A stretch of DNA of 64,000 nt from contig NC_088300.1 of NCBI RefSeq assembly GCF_032854445.1, positions 10,790,001 through 10,854,000 of the forward strand, given 5' to 3'. The notes beneath the pieces are model-generated. The model was not told the DNA's origin and searched no databases. It worked only from the letters and a program-made list of their open reading frames with translations. The position numbers were made by a program, and so were the translations under genes. Of this stretch, positions 23,222 to 36,170 are shown piece by piece. Within the stretch, counting starts at the first letter, position 1; the number at the start of each line of letters is the position of its first letter. The stretch is from Liolophura sinensis. Taxonomy: Eukaryota; Mollusca; Polyplacophora; Chitonida; Chitonidae.

Positions 23222-24631
23222 TTATGGATACTGCTATCTAGAAACAAATGAACATCCTTCGTTTGAGGGATACCAGTATCCAATATTAAATGGAACATAT
23301 CTATGTTGATAGTTACTGCTATCCAGAAACAAATAAACATCCTTCGTTTGAGGGATACCAGTATCCAATCATAAATGGAACATATCTGTGTTGATAGTTA
23401 CTGCTATCCAGAAACAAATAAACATCCTTTGTTTGAGGGATACCAGTATCCAATCATAAATGGAACATATCTGTGTTGATAGTTACTGCTATCCAGAAAC
23501 AAATGAACATCCTTCGTTTGAGGGATAGCAGTATCCAATCATAAATGGAACATATCTGTGTTGATAGTTACTGCTATCCAGAAACAAATAAACATCCTTC
23601 GTTTGAGGGATACCAGTATCCAATATTAAATGGAACATATCTGTGTTGATAGTTACTGCTATCCAGAAACAAATGGACATCCTTCGTTTGAGGGATAGCA
23701 GTATCCAATCATAAATGGAACATATCTGTGTTGATAGTTACTGCTATCCAGAAACAAATAAACATCATTCGTTTGAGGGATAGCAGTATCCAATCATAAA
23801 TGGAACATATCTGTGTTGATAGTTACTGCTATCCAGAAACAAATGAACATCCTTCGTTTGAGGGATAGCAGTATCCAATCATAAATGGAACATATCTGTG
23901 TTGATAGTTACTGCTATCCAGAAACAAATAAACATCCTTCGTTTGAGGGATACCAGTATCCAATATTAAATGGAACATATCTGTGTTGATAGTTACTGCT
24001 ATCCAGAAACAAATGAACATCCTTCGTTTGAGGGATAGCAGTATCCAATCATAAATGGAACATATCTGTGTTGATAGTTACTGCTATCCAGAAACAAATA
24101 AACATCCTTTGTTTGAGGGATACCAGTATCCAATCATAAATGGAACATATCTGTGTTGATAGTTACTGCTATCCAGAAACAAATGAACATCCTTCGTTTG
24201 AGGGATAGCAGTATCCAATCATAAATGGAACATATCTGTGTTGATAGTTACTGCTATCCAGAAACAAATAAACATCGTTCGTTTGAGGGATACCAGTATC
24301 CAATCATAAATGGAACATATCTGTGTTGATAGTTACTGCTATCCAGAAACAAATAAACATCCTTTGTTTGAGGGATACCAGTATCCAATATTAAATGGAA
24401 CATATCTGTGTTGATAGTTACTGCTATCCAGAAAGAAATGAACATCCTTCGTTTGAAGGATACCAGTATCCAATCATAAATGGAACATCTCTGTGTTGAT
24501 AGTTACTGCTATCCAGAAACAAATAAACATCGTTCGTTTGAGGGATACCAGTATCCAATATTAAATGGAACATATCTGTGTTGATAGTTACTGCTATCCA
24601 GAAACAAATAAACACCCTTCGTTTTTAGGGA
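23222..24631 (+). repeat. 85-bp satellite with internal palindromes
   Basis: About 16.5 units of exactly 85 bp: ATCCTTCGTTTGAGGGATAC, CAGTATCCAATCATAAATGG, AACATATCTGTGTTGATAG, then TTACTGCTATCCAGAAAC and AAATAAAC. Units are highly similar. They differ at a few positions (GGATACC or GGATAGC, CCAATCATAAA or CCAATATTAAA, AAATAAAC or AAATGAAC), and these variants recur in patterns. GGATAC-CA-GTATCC is a palindrome, and GGATAGCAGT is the complement of ACTGCTATCC in the same unit. Confidence 0.95.
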
Positions 24632-26944
24632 CACTTCTATGCCATGTTTTCCATTTTCATGCTGAAATGTTCATGTGCTAATGTGTTGAACTAAGATCAA
24701 TATGCAAGTACCATCTAGATTTATATCAGCCTAGATTATGTTGTTAAACTATAAACACACGATGCATCATGTATTAAACAGGTGTGGAAGTAGTTTATAG
24801 AAGAGAATGTAACAGGATGAAGAACACTGCATGACAAGTAGTGGGACATATAAATGTGGACGTATTTTTTATTTCACAAGAGACACTGACGTCGTGCTCG
24901 TTGTAGATGGCTGCTGAGGGGCAGTTTACGGCAGTTTACGAAATAGTGTCGGCTACAGTCTGAAACCTAAACCCAATCCATAGATTTCGTTGACAGTTGT
25001 TTTTATACCACGGACTCAAGGTTAAATTAGGGAACCGGGTCATCTTATGGGTGTGGACAGGCACTCCGTTTCGCAAGATTAAAATCATGTATTTTAGTGG
25101 ACTTCTACACAACATGTGTGTTGTCACCGTAGCCTTTTCTCCTGCCTTTCGGGGATACCGATACCCGGAAGGCCTCTCGACCCGGGATAAATGCTCCCAG
25201 AGGGGTGGCCTGCTCTGGCTTAGCTGTCCTTGGTGAGCCCGACCTTGCTACCATCTGGATACCGGGGAGAATCCCATCGGGGATTGTTTTCCTTGGAGAA
25301 ACAGACTGTGGATGTGAAGAGCTTACAACTGTGTAAGATTATTACTCTTCGGGGGTCCTGGTGCGTTCTTAACAGCCCGGTGTTTTTGTTTGGGCTGACT
25401 GTCGCGGTGGGAATTCTTAGTCCTCATTTTCAGTTCGTGTTAAATAACACCACATGGTCGCTTCAATGATAGTGGACAGAGCAATTGTTTACTGACAAGT
25501 CCCGTGACACCTTTGTCTGTAAGAGAAAGGATGTTAGTCTATGTGTCGATGTTGTCCGTGGGTTCTCTTAATCATCTACAATCATAATTCTGTCGTAAAT
25601 ATGTCCATCACTTTGTGGCATTAATCAATTCAATGTAATATACAGAATCATTGTCCTAGCCATGATAAAAGTTTGTATGATTGAGTACTTCACGTTGGCG
25701 ATATTTGCGTGAATATAATGAAACAGTGAGAGAGAGGGGGGGGGGGGATAATTCATTGGCGTCTGTCAAACCCGATGGAGGATGACGGACATGGTTAAAC
25801 AGTCCTACACGACTAGAAGTATATCGATGTGTCCTCACGGAGACTGTAGTCTTAGCACCTTTACCGGTGTAGCTGGACTTCTAGCAGACGCAGTCAAACC
25901 ATGGCTGGATAACCATAAACCAAACGTATTAGTTTTTCTCTAGCTATCCATTACGTCTTGATATTTTTGTGCCTAAATCTATACTTCCAGCTTCTAACTC
26001 CAAAAGAAACACGTTGATGAGGTGGCACCAAGTTAATATTTTAAGTTTCATCTGACTGATATGTTTGAGCATAATATGTTCCAGTTAGTGGGTAGAAACA
26101 CCTACAGGGGTTGGCATAGATTACCGACATAGGTTACGGGTATTGGTTGACATTAATTATCCTTATATTAGCTATATTCTCTATCATCTGCTCTGAATTG
26201 CAAAGCCAAGAAAAATATAGGCATAACACTTCGTCTGAATGTGAAATTTAAACTGCGCTTGCTTGTTTTACTTGGCACACAAAATGATATCCATTAGTAA
26301 CGAAGGCACCTTTCGCGTAACTGTCAAAACCCCACTCCTGGCTCGGTAGAAATGAAAAAATACCTGACTGACGTCAAAAGATTGTTGTTGTTGCAGTTTA
26401 TTTAACCAGGTCTGGTCTCCCAACTGATTTGTTTAGGTGTTACGAGTCCGCTTGCACAGAAGTCTTAGATCACAGGCTGGACGAGGCCTTAGAACTGACA
26501 GTCTCGTAATTTTGAAGGATGGCTTTCATTACATCAAGCTGGTAGCACCAGATCTCTAATATATAGTAAACATTATCCAGCTGCCAATTGAAGAGATGTA
26601 GACCGATGCCTACGTTAATTCTTCAACGTTTTCATCCGCCTCGGAAACCAGTATTTTGAAACATTCTGAGAGAACCATGTGTTGTGTAGAGAAATAAATT
26701 GCACAGTTTTGTGAAGCTTGTTTCTTTAATGACACAAAGAAATCATATTTAGAGATATAGAGTGATTCACCTTCCACTACTTCCATGTGCAATATAGAAC
26801 TGTTTGTGATGCCTAAAAACCTCTCCAGCCTCACATAGTAGAAACATTTCCATCACTAAGCTGCCTTTGTATTCGCAAGTTCAAATACAAAGGCAAATAC
26901 AGATAGTTTGGATTTACTACCTGTTCAGTGAATTGTTAGTCATC
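24632..26944. other. Unique intergenic sequence
   Basis: I see no supported gene. There is a GC-richer patch at 25130-25400 without recognised sequence, and a G run next to GAGAGA at 25730-25750. Confidence 0.45.
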
Positions 26945-27790
26945 AATTTGAAACATCTTACTCCTATGAATCGTTAGACATCACGTTCCCTTCTATAAAT
27001 TGTCACTTTTATGAATTGTTATAGATATCACATTCTCTTCTATGAATTATTATAGATATCACATTCTCCTCTATGAATTGTTACGCATCACATGCTCTTC
27101 TATGAATTGTTGGACATCACGTTTTCTACTATGAATTGCTATAGATATCACATTCTCCTCTATGAAACGTTATAGATATCCCATTCTCTTCTATGAATTG
27201 TTAGACATCACGTTCTCTGCTATGAACTGATAGACATCACATTCTCTTCTATGAATTGTTATAGCTATCACATGCTCTTCTATGAATTGTTAGGCATCAC
27301 GTTCTCTGCTATGAACTGATAGACATCACGTTCTCTTCTATGAATTGTTAAGCATCACGTTCTCTGTTATGAATTGTTAGACATCACGTTCTCTTCTATG
27401 AATTGTTAGACATCACGTTCTCTTCTATGAATTGTTAGACATCACGTTCTCTGTTATGAATTGTTAGACATCACGTTCTCTTCTATGAATTGTTAGGCAT
27501 CACGTTCTCTGTTATGAATTGTTAGGCATCACGTTCTCTGTTATGAATTGCTAGGCATCACGTTCTCTGCTATGAATTGTTAGACATCACGTTCTCTTCT
27601 ATGAATTGTTAGGCATCACGTTCTCTGTTATGAATTGTTAGGCATCACGTTCTCTGTTATGAATTGCTAGGCATCAAGTTCTCTGTTATGGATTGTTAGG
27701 CATCACGTTCTCGTCTATGAATTGTTAGGCATCACGTTCTCTTCTATGAATTGTTAGACATCACGTTCTCTGTTATGAATTGTTAGACAT
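26945..27790 (+). repeat. 29-bp minisatellite
   Basis: The unit is close to TGTTAGACATCACGTTCTCT plus TCTATGAAT. About 29 copies are present, with TGTTATGAA and TGCTATGAA variants and a 31-bp TATAGATATCA variant at the left. Copies are most uniform from 27330 to 27780. Confidence 0.93.
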
Positions 27791-29514
27791 CGCACAGTAA
27801 GAGAGCTGTGCAGAGAGTTAATCCAAGTCTGCTGTTAAGACAAATGGTATCTGTTAATACTGGAGCGATTCAAGGGCCAATGGAGTGTACATTTTTTGGG
27901 GCTGCGTTGATTTAGCGGTGTATCCACCTGACCATAGTACACGGAATATTGTAGTACAATGGGAATTACCTGTCAGGTATAATTGTTAGAGTCTGTCTGA
28001 CAGATTCCTAGTATGATTCTCACAAGACATCACATAGTTTCTTTGACACGCGATCGCGGGTATCCGCGTGCCTTCAGGATCCGCGGTCTCCGTGGCTTAC
28101 AGCATTACACAGCCTGGACATTCTTATCATAGCGTTTCACGGGCCAGCTGCAACCCTATAAACAATGCAGGTCATCTGATAATCCCAAAACAAGCAGTTT
28201 GCCAAAGTTAGACCAAGCATTCTGCCAAATTTTCATTCGTTGTACCGTCAGAACTCTCATCAAAGCAAAGAAATCTGCGGGAAGGGAGTTGATAGCCATA
28301 GGAGAGTGTGATGAATATATATATACACCTTACCCGACTATCGGTGTATATGTCTATATATACATCCCTGATATAAGGTAGGTGCCAGGCCGACAGGTGA
28401 GCTCAGCAGATAACGTCTTCACCTCAGCCAATCGGAACTTCTTCTTCAAATGTTGGATCAAAAAGAACTGTAGGGATTGAGCGGGTCAGTTCTTCCATAC
28501 GATAGCCCGCTCCACTGCCGCTACTTCTGGTACCATGCTAGCAGGCTAATATGGCGTCTCTATGAATTATTATTAATTACAAACGTTTTCCCTGTGCAAG
28601 AAGAAAGCCAAAAATTAAATGGAATCAAATATAACTGGCACCCTGTTAGATACTATACTGTAGATGGATAAAGAAAAAGACCGATTTAGTTCTCATTTGA
28701 TATTACACACTATTACTTCTTACAAATTGATATCCATGTTATGTTGAATCATGACGGACTTTACATGTTTAATTATTTGTGAAAAATTCATTGTCACTAT
28801 TGTGCCTTACTGTGATTATTATTCATAATTTATAATCAAATCGTCAAGCATTATATGTAAAATTAATAAGAATGACAATTTACCCAACCGGGCACTTTTC
28901 ATCTGTACACGTATAAACTATTTATTATATAAAATCTCTTTGAATTACATCAAATGCGTGTTGTAACATAGATTAAGTTTATGTGATGTTTTGGGTCGGA
29001 GAGTACATTGTACACTCTCTATCTAACCTTAGGGTGTTGTATCGTTGTGGTATCAGATTAAATTCTGATTGGCTATTCATCTGAGAGGCCTGATTTTATG
29101 ACTGACATTTATTTCTCACTCCCAGAAGGATGGTGTTTAACTTCAAGCCTGGCAATTAGCCCTAAACTACAAATAACCCCAAAGCATCAAGCTGATAAAA
29201 ATTGCATTCAAAACACCTCATTTTTCACACTTCTCCCATGATGCCGTTGGTTTGTACGGAAAGAAGTTTGCAGAATGTTTATGTGACTCGGGATTCTTTA
29301 GGCAGCAGTTTGTCTCTCTTTGTTGGTTTTTGTGAGCCCTTGTTGGCAAACTGCCACACCGGAGACATGTAATCAGATGGATGGACATTTAATTTCACAG
29401 TTGGAGTTTTGCCAGCTAGGGAGAGAATTAAAGCTGGTGTAATATTCCTTGCCGAAGCTAGCAGGTAGTTTGGGACGGATAATGCGCTGAGCATATCACA
29501 CCCAACTCAAAACC
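27791..29514. other. Unique intergenic sequence
   Basis: I see no supported gene or element in this stretch. Confidence 0.45.
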
Positions 29515-30653
29515 ACTACCAGACACCATTATATCATTCTAAAAACTGATATATTTAACTCACTATTATATGCACCATTAAATCCACCCAAATATCTATT
29601 TATGTAACCCACTACTATATACACACCACTAAATCAGTCCAAATACCTATGTATGTAACCCACTACTATATACACCATTAAATCAGTCCAAATACCTATA
29701 TGTGTAACTCACTACTATATACACCATTAAATCAGTCCAAATACCTATGTATATAACCCACTACTATATACACCATTAAATCAGTCCAAATACCTATATA
29801 TGTAACTCACTACTATATACACCATTAAATCAGTCCAAATACCTATGTATGTAACTCACTGCTATATACACCATTAAATCAGTCCAAATACCTATGTATA
29901 CAACCCACTACTATATACACCATTAAATCAGTCCAAATACCTGTGTATGTAACCCACTACTATATACACCATTAAATCAGTCCAAATACTTATGTATGTA
30001 ACCCACAACTATATACACCATTAAATCAGTCCAAACACCTATATATGTAACCCACTACTATATGCACCTGTAAATCAGTCCATATACCTTTCTATGTAAA
30101 CCACTACTATATACATGTACACCATAAAATCAGTCCAAACACCTATATATGTAACTCATTACTATATACACCATTAAATCAGTCCAAATACCTGTGTATG
30201 TAACCCACTACTATATACACCATTAAATCAGTCCAAATACTTATGTATGTAACCCACAACTATATACACCATTAAATCAGTCCAAACACCTATATATGTA
30301 ACCCACTACTATATGCACCTGTAAATCAGTCCATATACCTTTCTATGTAAACCACTACTATATACATGTACACCATAAAATCAGTCCAAACACCTATATA
30401 TGTAACTCATTACTATATACACCATTAAATCAGTCCAAATACCTATGTATGTAACCCACTACTATATACACCATAAAATCAGTCCAGGAACCTATATATG
30501 TAACTCATTTCTATATACACCATTAAATCAGTCCAAATACCTATGTATGTAACCCACTTCTATATACACCATAAAATCAGTCCAGGAACCTATATATGTA
30601 ACTCATTACTATATACACCATTAAATCAGTATGTAACCCACTTCTATATGCAC
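29515..30653 (+). repeat. 49-bp minisatellite with a 250-bp higher-order repeat
   Basis: The unit is TAAATCAGTCCAAATACCTA followed by TGTATGTAACCCACTACTAT and ATACACCAT. About 23 copies are present. A five-unit block from about 29940, including a unit with TACATGTACACCATAAAA, is repeated from about 30190. The array ends at the SINE that starts at 30654. Confidence 0.93.
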
Positions 30654-30868
30654 GACCGGCCCTGATAGCACAGTTGGTAGAGCGTCCGCTTCGGGACCGG
30701 TGGATCCAGGATCAATCCTTGTATGTAACCTTGTATGTAAGTCTTATCAGTGAAACAGCACTACATAAAAGAGTGGTGGAAACCCGTCCTGCTACAAGGA
30801 GGCCCATTACACCTGCATGCACCCTAAGGATTCCGTCGTCGTCATATGACTGAAAAATTGTTGAGTCA
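30654..30868 (+). mobile_element. tRNA-derived SINE with internal deletion
   Basis: The head GGCCCTGATAGCACAGTTGG and B box GGATCAATCC match the SINE at 16261. The body then jumps to CAGTGAAACAGCACTAC, AAACCCGTCCTGCTACAAGG and CGTCGTCATATGACTGAAA. Roughly 150 internal bases of the longer copy are missing, and the AAGCACTC tail is lost. It adjoins the end of the 49-bp array. Confidence 0.8.
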
Positions 30869-31859
30869 CTCTATATGCATCGTAAAATCTTATGTAAACG
30901 GCTAGTATATACAATTATAGTATTAAACATTGTGAAATTCACTGTTTGCGTTAAAAAGCTAATTGCCCTGGAAAATAGTCGCCTGATCAAGTTATAGTAT
31001 ATGTAAACACACACTACAGCTATGTGAAGACTCAACACTGAATATAGTGTTGATGATACAACTGTTATTTGGCTGACCATGTTGACATACATTCTTTAAA
31101 TGAGATATTAAAGTTATTACCTTGTACAACGAAAAGAATTTGTTTAAATAGTTTTATTTTAAGTATCCAAGCTGTAGATATATGTCGCAAGTCTTGAATC
31201 CACATTTCAGATATCAGATATCATTTCATGCTGATCAAAACTGTGTTGTGAGTGTTTAATTCTATATTGTGTATTTAACTTCCGTTCATGGTGCCAGTAA
31301 TCACTTGTTTCCTGTCGTCAGTTCTACGTTTATTTTGTGCATGTCCAGCCTATATTTCGCGTAACGGTAAAGGGCTAGCCAGCATTCTGTGACTGTAACA
31401 CACACTATTCCTGGACAGTGTTATACTAAATGTCTGTTAACCTGATGCATCAATGACTTTACCCCTCTGTACTCTATCGCTATAAGCCACATCCCGTGAG
31501 GAAGAAACTGTCCCGATTTCATCATGTAATCATCCATGTCAGGATTTGAAGCCTGATAGCGATGACGATACACACAGATCATTAGTAATTTAATAAGGTA
31601 TTTTTATCGCTTTCTCTTAATGGAGTGTCTACCTGCTTATATTTCTGTGCTTGTCTGAGACAAGTGACATATTAGGTCGTGACTGGGATAATGGAACACT
31701 CAGCAGATTTTGTGTCATCGTTTTCTGATATTGAGCTCAGATGATAACTGTTGGCCTATATCCTGATTCAATTTCCTCACTATGGCGTCGATGCACGATA
31801 TGTTAAAATCTAAATAAAGAAATTTGGCTAAAGGAAAGCGGTTGATTTCCAGCATTCTT
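30869..31859. other. Unique AT-rich sequence
   Basis: I see no gene or element in this stretch. Confidence 0.45.
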
Positions 31860-32600
31860 AAAGTGGAGCACTGGTGTCGCGTAATGTATGACTGTCGGGT
31901 GTTCTTAATGTAGAACTGTTGTGGGACGCAGTGTAGGGCTGTTGTAGGATGCAATATAGGACTGTTGTGGGGAAACAATGTAGGAATTTTGTGGGACGCA
32001 ATATAGGACCGTTGTAGTACGCAATGTAGAACCCTTGAGGGACGCAATGTAGGAATGTTGTGGGACGCAATGTAGGAGTGTTGTGGCACGCAATGTAGGA
32101 CTGTTTTGGCAGGCATTGTAGAACTGTTGTGACACAAAGTGTAGGACTGTTGTGGAATGCAATGTAGGACTGTTGTGGGACGCAATGTAGAACCGTTGAG
32201 GGACGCAATGTAGGAGTGTTGTGGCACGCAATGTAGGAGTGTTGTGGCACGCAATGTAGGGCTGTTTTGACAGGCAATGTAGGAGTGTTGTGGCACACAA
32301 TGTAGGACTGTTGTGGGACGCTATGGAGGGCTGTTGTGACACCCATTGTAGGACTGTTGTTACACACAATGTAGAACTGTTGTGTTACGCAATGTAGGAC
32401 TTTTGTGGCACGCAATGTGGGGCTTTTGTGGCACGCAGTGTGGGAGTGTTGTGACACACAATGTAGGACTGTTGTGGGACACAATGTAGGACTGTTGTGA
32501 CACAGAGCGTAGGACTGTTGTGACATACAATGCAGGACTGTTATAGGACTCAGTGTATGACTGTCGTGACACACAATGTAGGATTATTGTGGGACAGGAC
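31860..32600 (+). repeat. 24-bp minisatellite
   Basis: The unit is close to GGGACGCAATGTAGGACTGT plus TGTG. About 31 diverged copies occur. Because 24 is a multiple of three, frames of 150 to 240 codons stay open on the minus strand (TLLHCVPQ-type repeats). Similar fragments (TGTAGGATTATTGTG) appear again at 32840-32900. Confidence 0.9.
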
Positions 32601-34139
32601 TGTTTGTAGGACTTAATGCTTTGTAACCGTCAACAGAGACATTCGTTCACCAGTCGTGGACAATGAAGGACGGCCTGGGTCAATAACCACAAGAATAATT
32701 TCCGAAACAACGTTCGACCCAAACCAAATGACAAAAAAGTGAATAAAGTAAGAAATTTAAAGAGAATCAACCGTCAGGCTGGAACGACGTTGGAAAGACG
32801 CAAGGAATGTTCTAGACGTATAAATAAGTCCAGTAATACTGTTGTGGAACTCAGTGTACAAAATGTAGGATGTAGGATTATTGTGCCCCGATACTCAATG
32901 TGGGATGTTATACGGATATATAATAGTAAAATTAAAGTGAGTGGGACTGTGTTTAGTAAGATAGAAACTATTCAACTAATATATCCAAATGAATTGATCA
33001 GATTTAGGAAAAAAGACTTCGGTATGGCGCGTTGCCATTGATGTTTCAGATATCACAGTCTTGGCATTCCTGTGTAAACCCCACAGACTGGTAATTCTGT
33101 CTGCCCCAGGGAAGCCTGACTGAGATACCTGATAGTTATATCTACGCACAATTCCCCAGTCAGATAATGTTTGTCTTTGTGGACCCATGGAACTGCTTTG
33201 ATAGTGATTACCTGATCTGTTAGGGCTGTGGAAGTCCCCGTGGAGCTCATGATCTCTGCCAGCTCGGGCAGTCTTTGGATAAACACTTACCCTAATTCCA
33301 TGTCCGGGGCAATTCCCAGTCCACGGGTTGTCTGATAATACAGACGGGTTTGTTGAGAGTTTATTGGCTGGCTAATAGGAGTTTCCGGTCAGAAGTATCT
33401 TCAGTCAGATTGCTCGTGGCTGTTTATTCAACTTCAACTTAACATCATCCACTGATATACGGGGCATTACTCTCCATTCTGACTTGATATCACCGAGAAA
33501 AGAACATATTTTTATCACCTTTACACAAACATCGTGGAATCGGTGTTTGTTGACGTTCCCTTGTGTTCTCCTCTAAATCTCTAAAGTTTGTTTATACCTT
33601 TGTACAAAGACTCAAAATTTGTTTCAGGTGTCTACAAGAATGGCATTTTTTGGCTCCGGTGTCCTCATTAATGGGCAGATCGGATTGGAGAAGGCAATCT
33701 GTGAACAGAGATAATCTGTGCAGTCAGATGCAGCGTGGCGCCAAGGCTTCTTTAACAACCAACTGTCAAGATGCGCGTATTTGTCTTCTCCAGGCCCACT
33801 CTTTAGAAGACAACAGCTGCTAGGTAATGAAACGGCCTTAGTCGTAAACATCTGTATCTCATTCATTTAAGATGATCAGCAGGATTATGTAGTGATATGT
33901 CTGCTTTTATACGTAGGCACAAGGCAAGTGCACATCTACTCACTCCTACATTATTTTGTAAGTTTAACGGATGAAGAAACTGGCCATAGCTCGGGGAACT
34001 ATGGGTTCTTGAAAATCTTCCGTTCTGATCATCTAAGCTGAATTCGAACCCGCGTCCATCGGAACGAACGGTAGAAGATTACCGCCAACTGACATTTGTT
34101 CTAGAGCTGACAGGCTTATGCCGTCGCGTAAACGGCATT
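32601..34139. other. Mostly unique sequence
   Basis: No confirmed gene. A GC-richer minus-strand patch at 33190-33270 is discussed as a possible exon. At 34040-34110 the minus strand has GGGTTCGAATTC, a B-box-like string that may mark a decayed tRNA-derived element. Confidence 0.4.
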
Positions 34140-34372
34140 TAATTAATACAATAATACTATTTTGTTGACCTCCATGTTCTATACTTAATCAATACAATAA
34201 TACTATTTTGTTGACCTCCATGTTCTATACTTAATCAATACAATAATACTATTTTGTTGACCTCCACGTTCTATACTTAATCAATACAATAATACTATTT
34301 TGTTGACCTCCACGTTCTATACTTAATCAATACAATAATACTATTTTGTTGACCTCCATGTTCTATACTTAA
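34140..34372 (+). repeat. 46-bp tandem repeat, five near-identical copies
   Basis: The unit is TTAATCAATACAATAATACT, ATTTTGTTGACCTCC, then A(T/C)GTTCTATAC. The copies differ essentially only at one T/C position, so the expansion is recent. Confidence 0.95.
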
Positions 34373-35739
34373 TATTTTAAAGGATTTCATTTTCTACCAC
34401 GCCTCGCACATAGACACATTGGTAAACAGAGTCACGTGCTCGAAAAATTAATCAAAATGCTTGACCAACGAAGGTCAGGTTTATTTTGAGGTGTTCCCGG
34501 AAAACCTCGTACAAGCCATACAACACGTATGGTAATATTGGAGTGTAAACTTGCCTTTTCTTCTGTGGGGAACTTTAGGGAAAATCAAGATTTTAAAAGT
34601 TGTGAGAATAAACCTTCTGAAGTCCATATATAAACACATATGTTGTATGCAAGGAATGGGTACTCTCTAAAACCACACTATACTAATAGGAATTGCAAGG
34701 GCATGACTGTATAGTTTATTATTTATAAACAGATGTGGGTATAGGTGCACTGACAGCCACCGCTATCTCAGTCAGCTGTCGGAGCGTGTATGTACCATTC
34801 CGGCTACCATGCCATCAACATTTAGGCCTCGGGATAGTTTTGTGTGCCTGTAGATGATCTACTATGAACAGTCCTGATACAATGACCTGGGCCACCTTCT
34901 GTGGTCCTGTATGAATGTCCTATATACATGTCCTGATTATTTTTTGTTACCAGTGTTACCAACCCAACCCACGCCCCACCCACCCACCTCAATTAAGGCA
35001 GCATTTCCAACAGTTCACTCTGATGTTATCCGATCGAGGTACTCTTATCATGATCAGGTTGGGGATAAACAGTCTGTTGGTAATTAGACTGAGTAGTCCG
35101 GAAATATTGGATTGCTATTTCCTCTGATGATATAAATTTCTACTTGATATGTCTTAGATAGCCCATATACGGACATGAATTAATATTACCACAAGCCAGC
35201 CACTTGTCATCATCGCAAGGTAATGGTCAGTACCTCAAGGTCACCTAAAGGTTACAGTGAACGGTGAAAATACAGTAGAGGGGGCGGAGGTACGTTTTCC
35301 TCACCCCCGCAACCAATTAGTGTGAAGATAGACACTCAACTAGTACTTGTAAACAGCCACTAATAGCAAATCAGGCAACTGAGTACAGGTATTAGGGACA
35401 GAGGTTAGCGTTAGATGTTTAACGCAAAATAAATGAAGCCATATGTTAATAGGCAGCCAGACATGTCTTCATAAAACGGCTACAAACGAAAGCCAAAAGA
35501 AAGCTGTAACCAGGTCGTTAGCGAGCACAAACACCCACCCACATCTACAACTGTTTTATCACTCAGCAACTATAACTTAATCAACATTTTTTGGACCTAA
35601 AAAAGTGAGAACAACTTGAAACGCCTTTTATTCGTTCATTCATGTCGATGTACACGTCGATGTACTGTAGTTTCGGGATTTTAATATTTCGTAATAAGGT
35701 CTTAGTTTAGGCGTTGATAGAACTCCAGGTTTTGACAGC
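34373..35739. other. Unique intergenic sequence
   Basis: I see no supported gene or element in this stretch. Confidence 0.45.
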
Positions 35740-36170
35740 TACTTTTTACCGCTAGCCATGTGTGTTTTGTGACAGGCCTCTTTGTGGAGGAGGAAGAAGA
35801 GTTGTTGTCTATCTTCTTTATTTAGCCACGTATATTGTGTGACGCGCCTGTGTGTGGAAGAAGGAAAGCTGTGTTTTCCTCATTTATGCATGTGTATTGT
35901 GTGAAGCACCTGTGTGTGGAAGAGGAGGGAGAATTGTGGTTTGTCTTCCTCATTTATCAACGTGTATTATGTGATGCACCTGTGTGTGGAGGAGGAGGGA
36001 GAGCTGTGGTTTGTGTATCGTGTGACGTGCTTGTGTGTGGAGGAAGAGGGAGAAGTGTGGAGTGTCTTCCTCATCTATCCACGTGTATTATGTGACGCAC
36101 CTGTGTGTAGAGGAGGAGGGAGAGCTGTGGTTTGTGTTCCTCATTTAGCCACGTGTACTGCGTGACGGGC
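35740..36170 (+). repeat. 70-bp tandem repeat
   Basis: About six copies share CCTCATTTATCCACGTGTAT, TGTGTGACGCACCTGTGTG, then TGGAGGAGGAGGGAGAGCTG and TGGTTTGT. One copy near 36010 is shortened. Cys-rich frames across it are by-products. Confidence 0.9.

Noticed and set aside
23128-24615. Series of 63-codon minus-strand frames with the same sequence
   Set aside because: These are the 85-bp satellite unit read repeatedly; spacing equals multiples of 85.
31715-32574. Repeat proteins of 150 to 240 codons on the minus strand (TLLHCVPQ type)
   Set aside because: By-product of a 24-bp unit; three overlapping frames are open at once and there is no splice or start context.
35835-36165. Secreted Cys-rich peptides
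   Set aside because: The frames follow the 70-bp repeat, have no convincing signal peptide, and the Cys positions are repeat-imposed.
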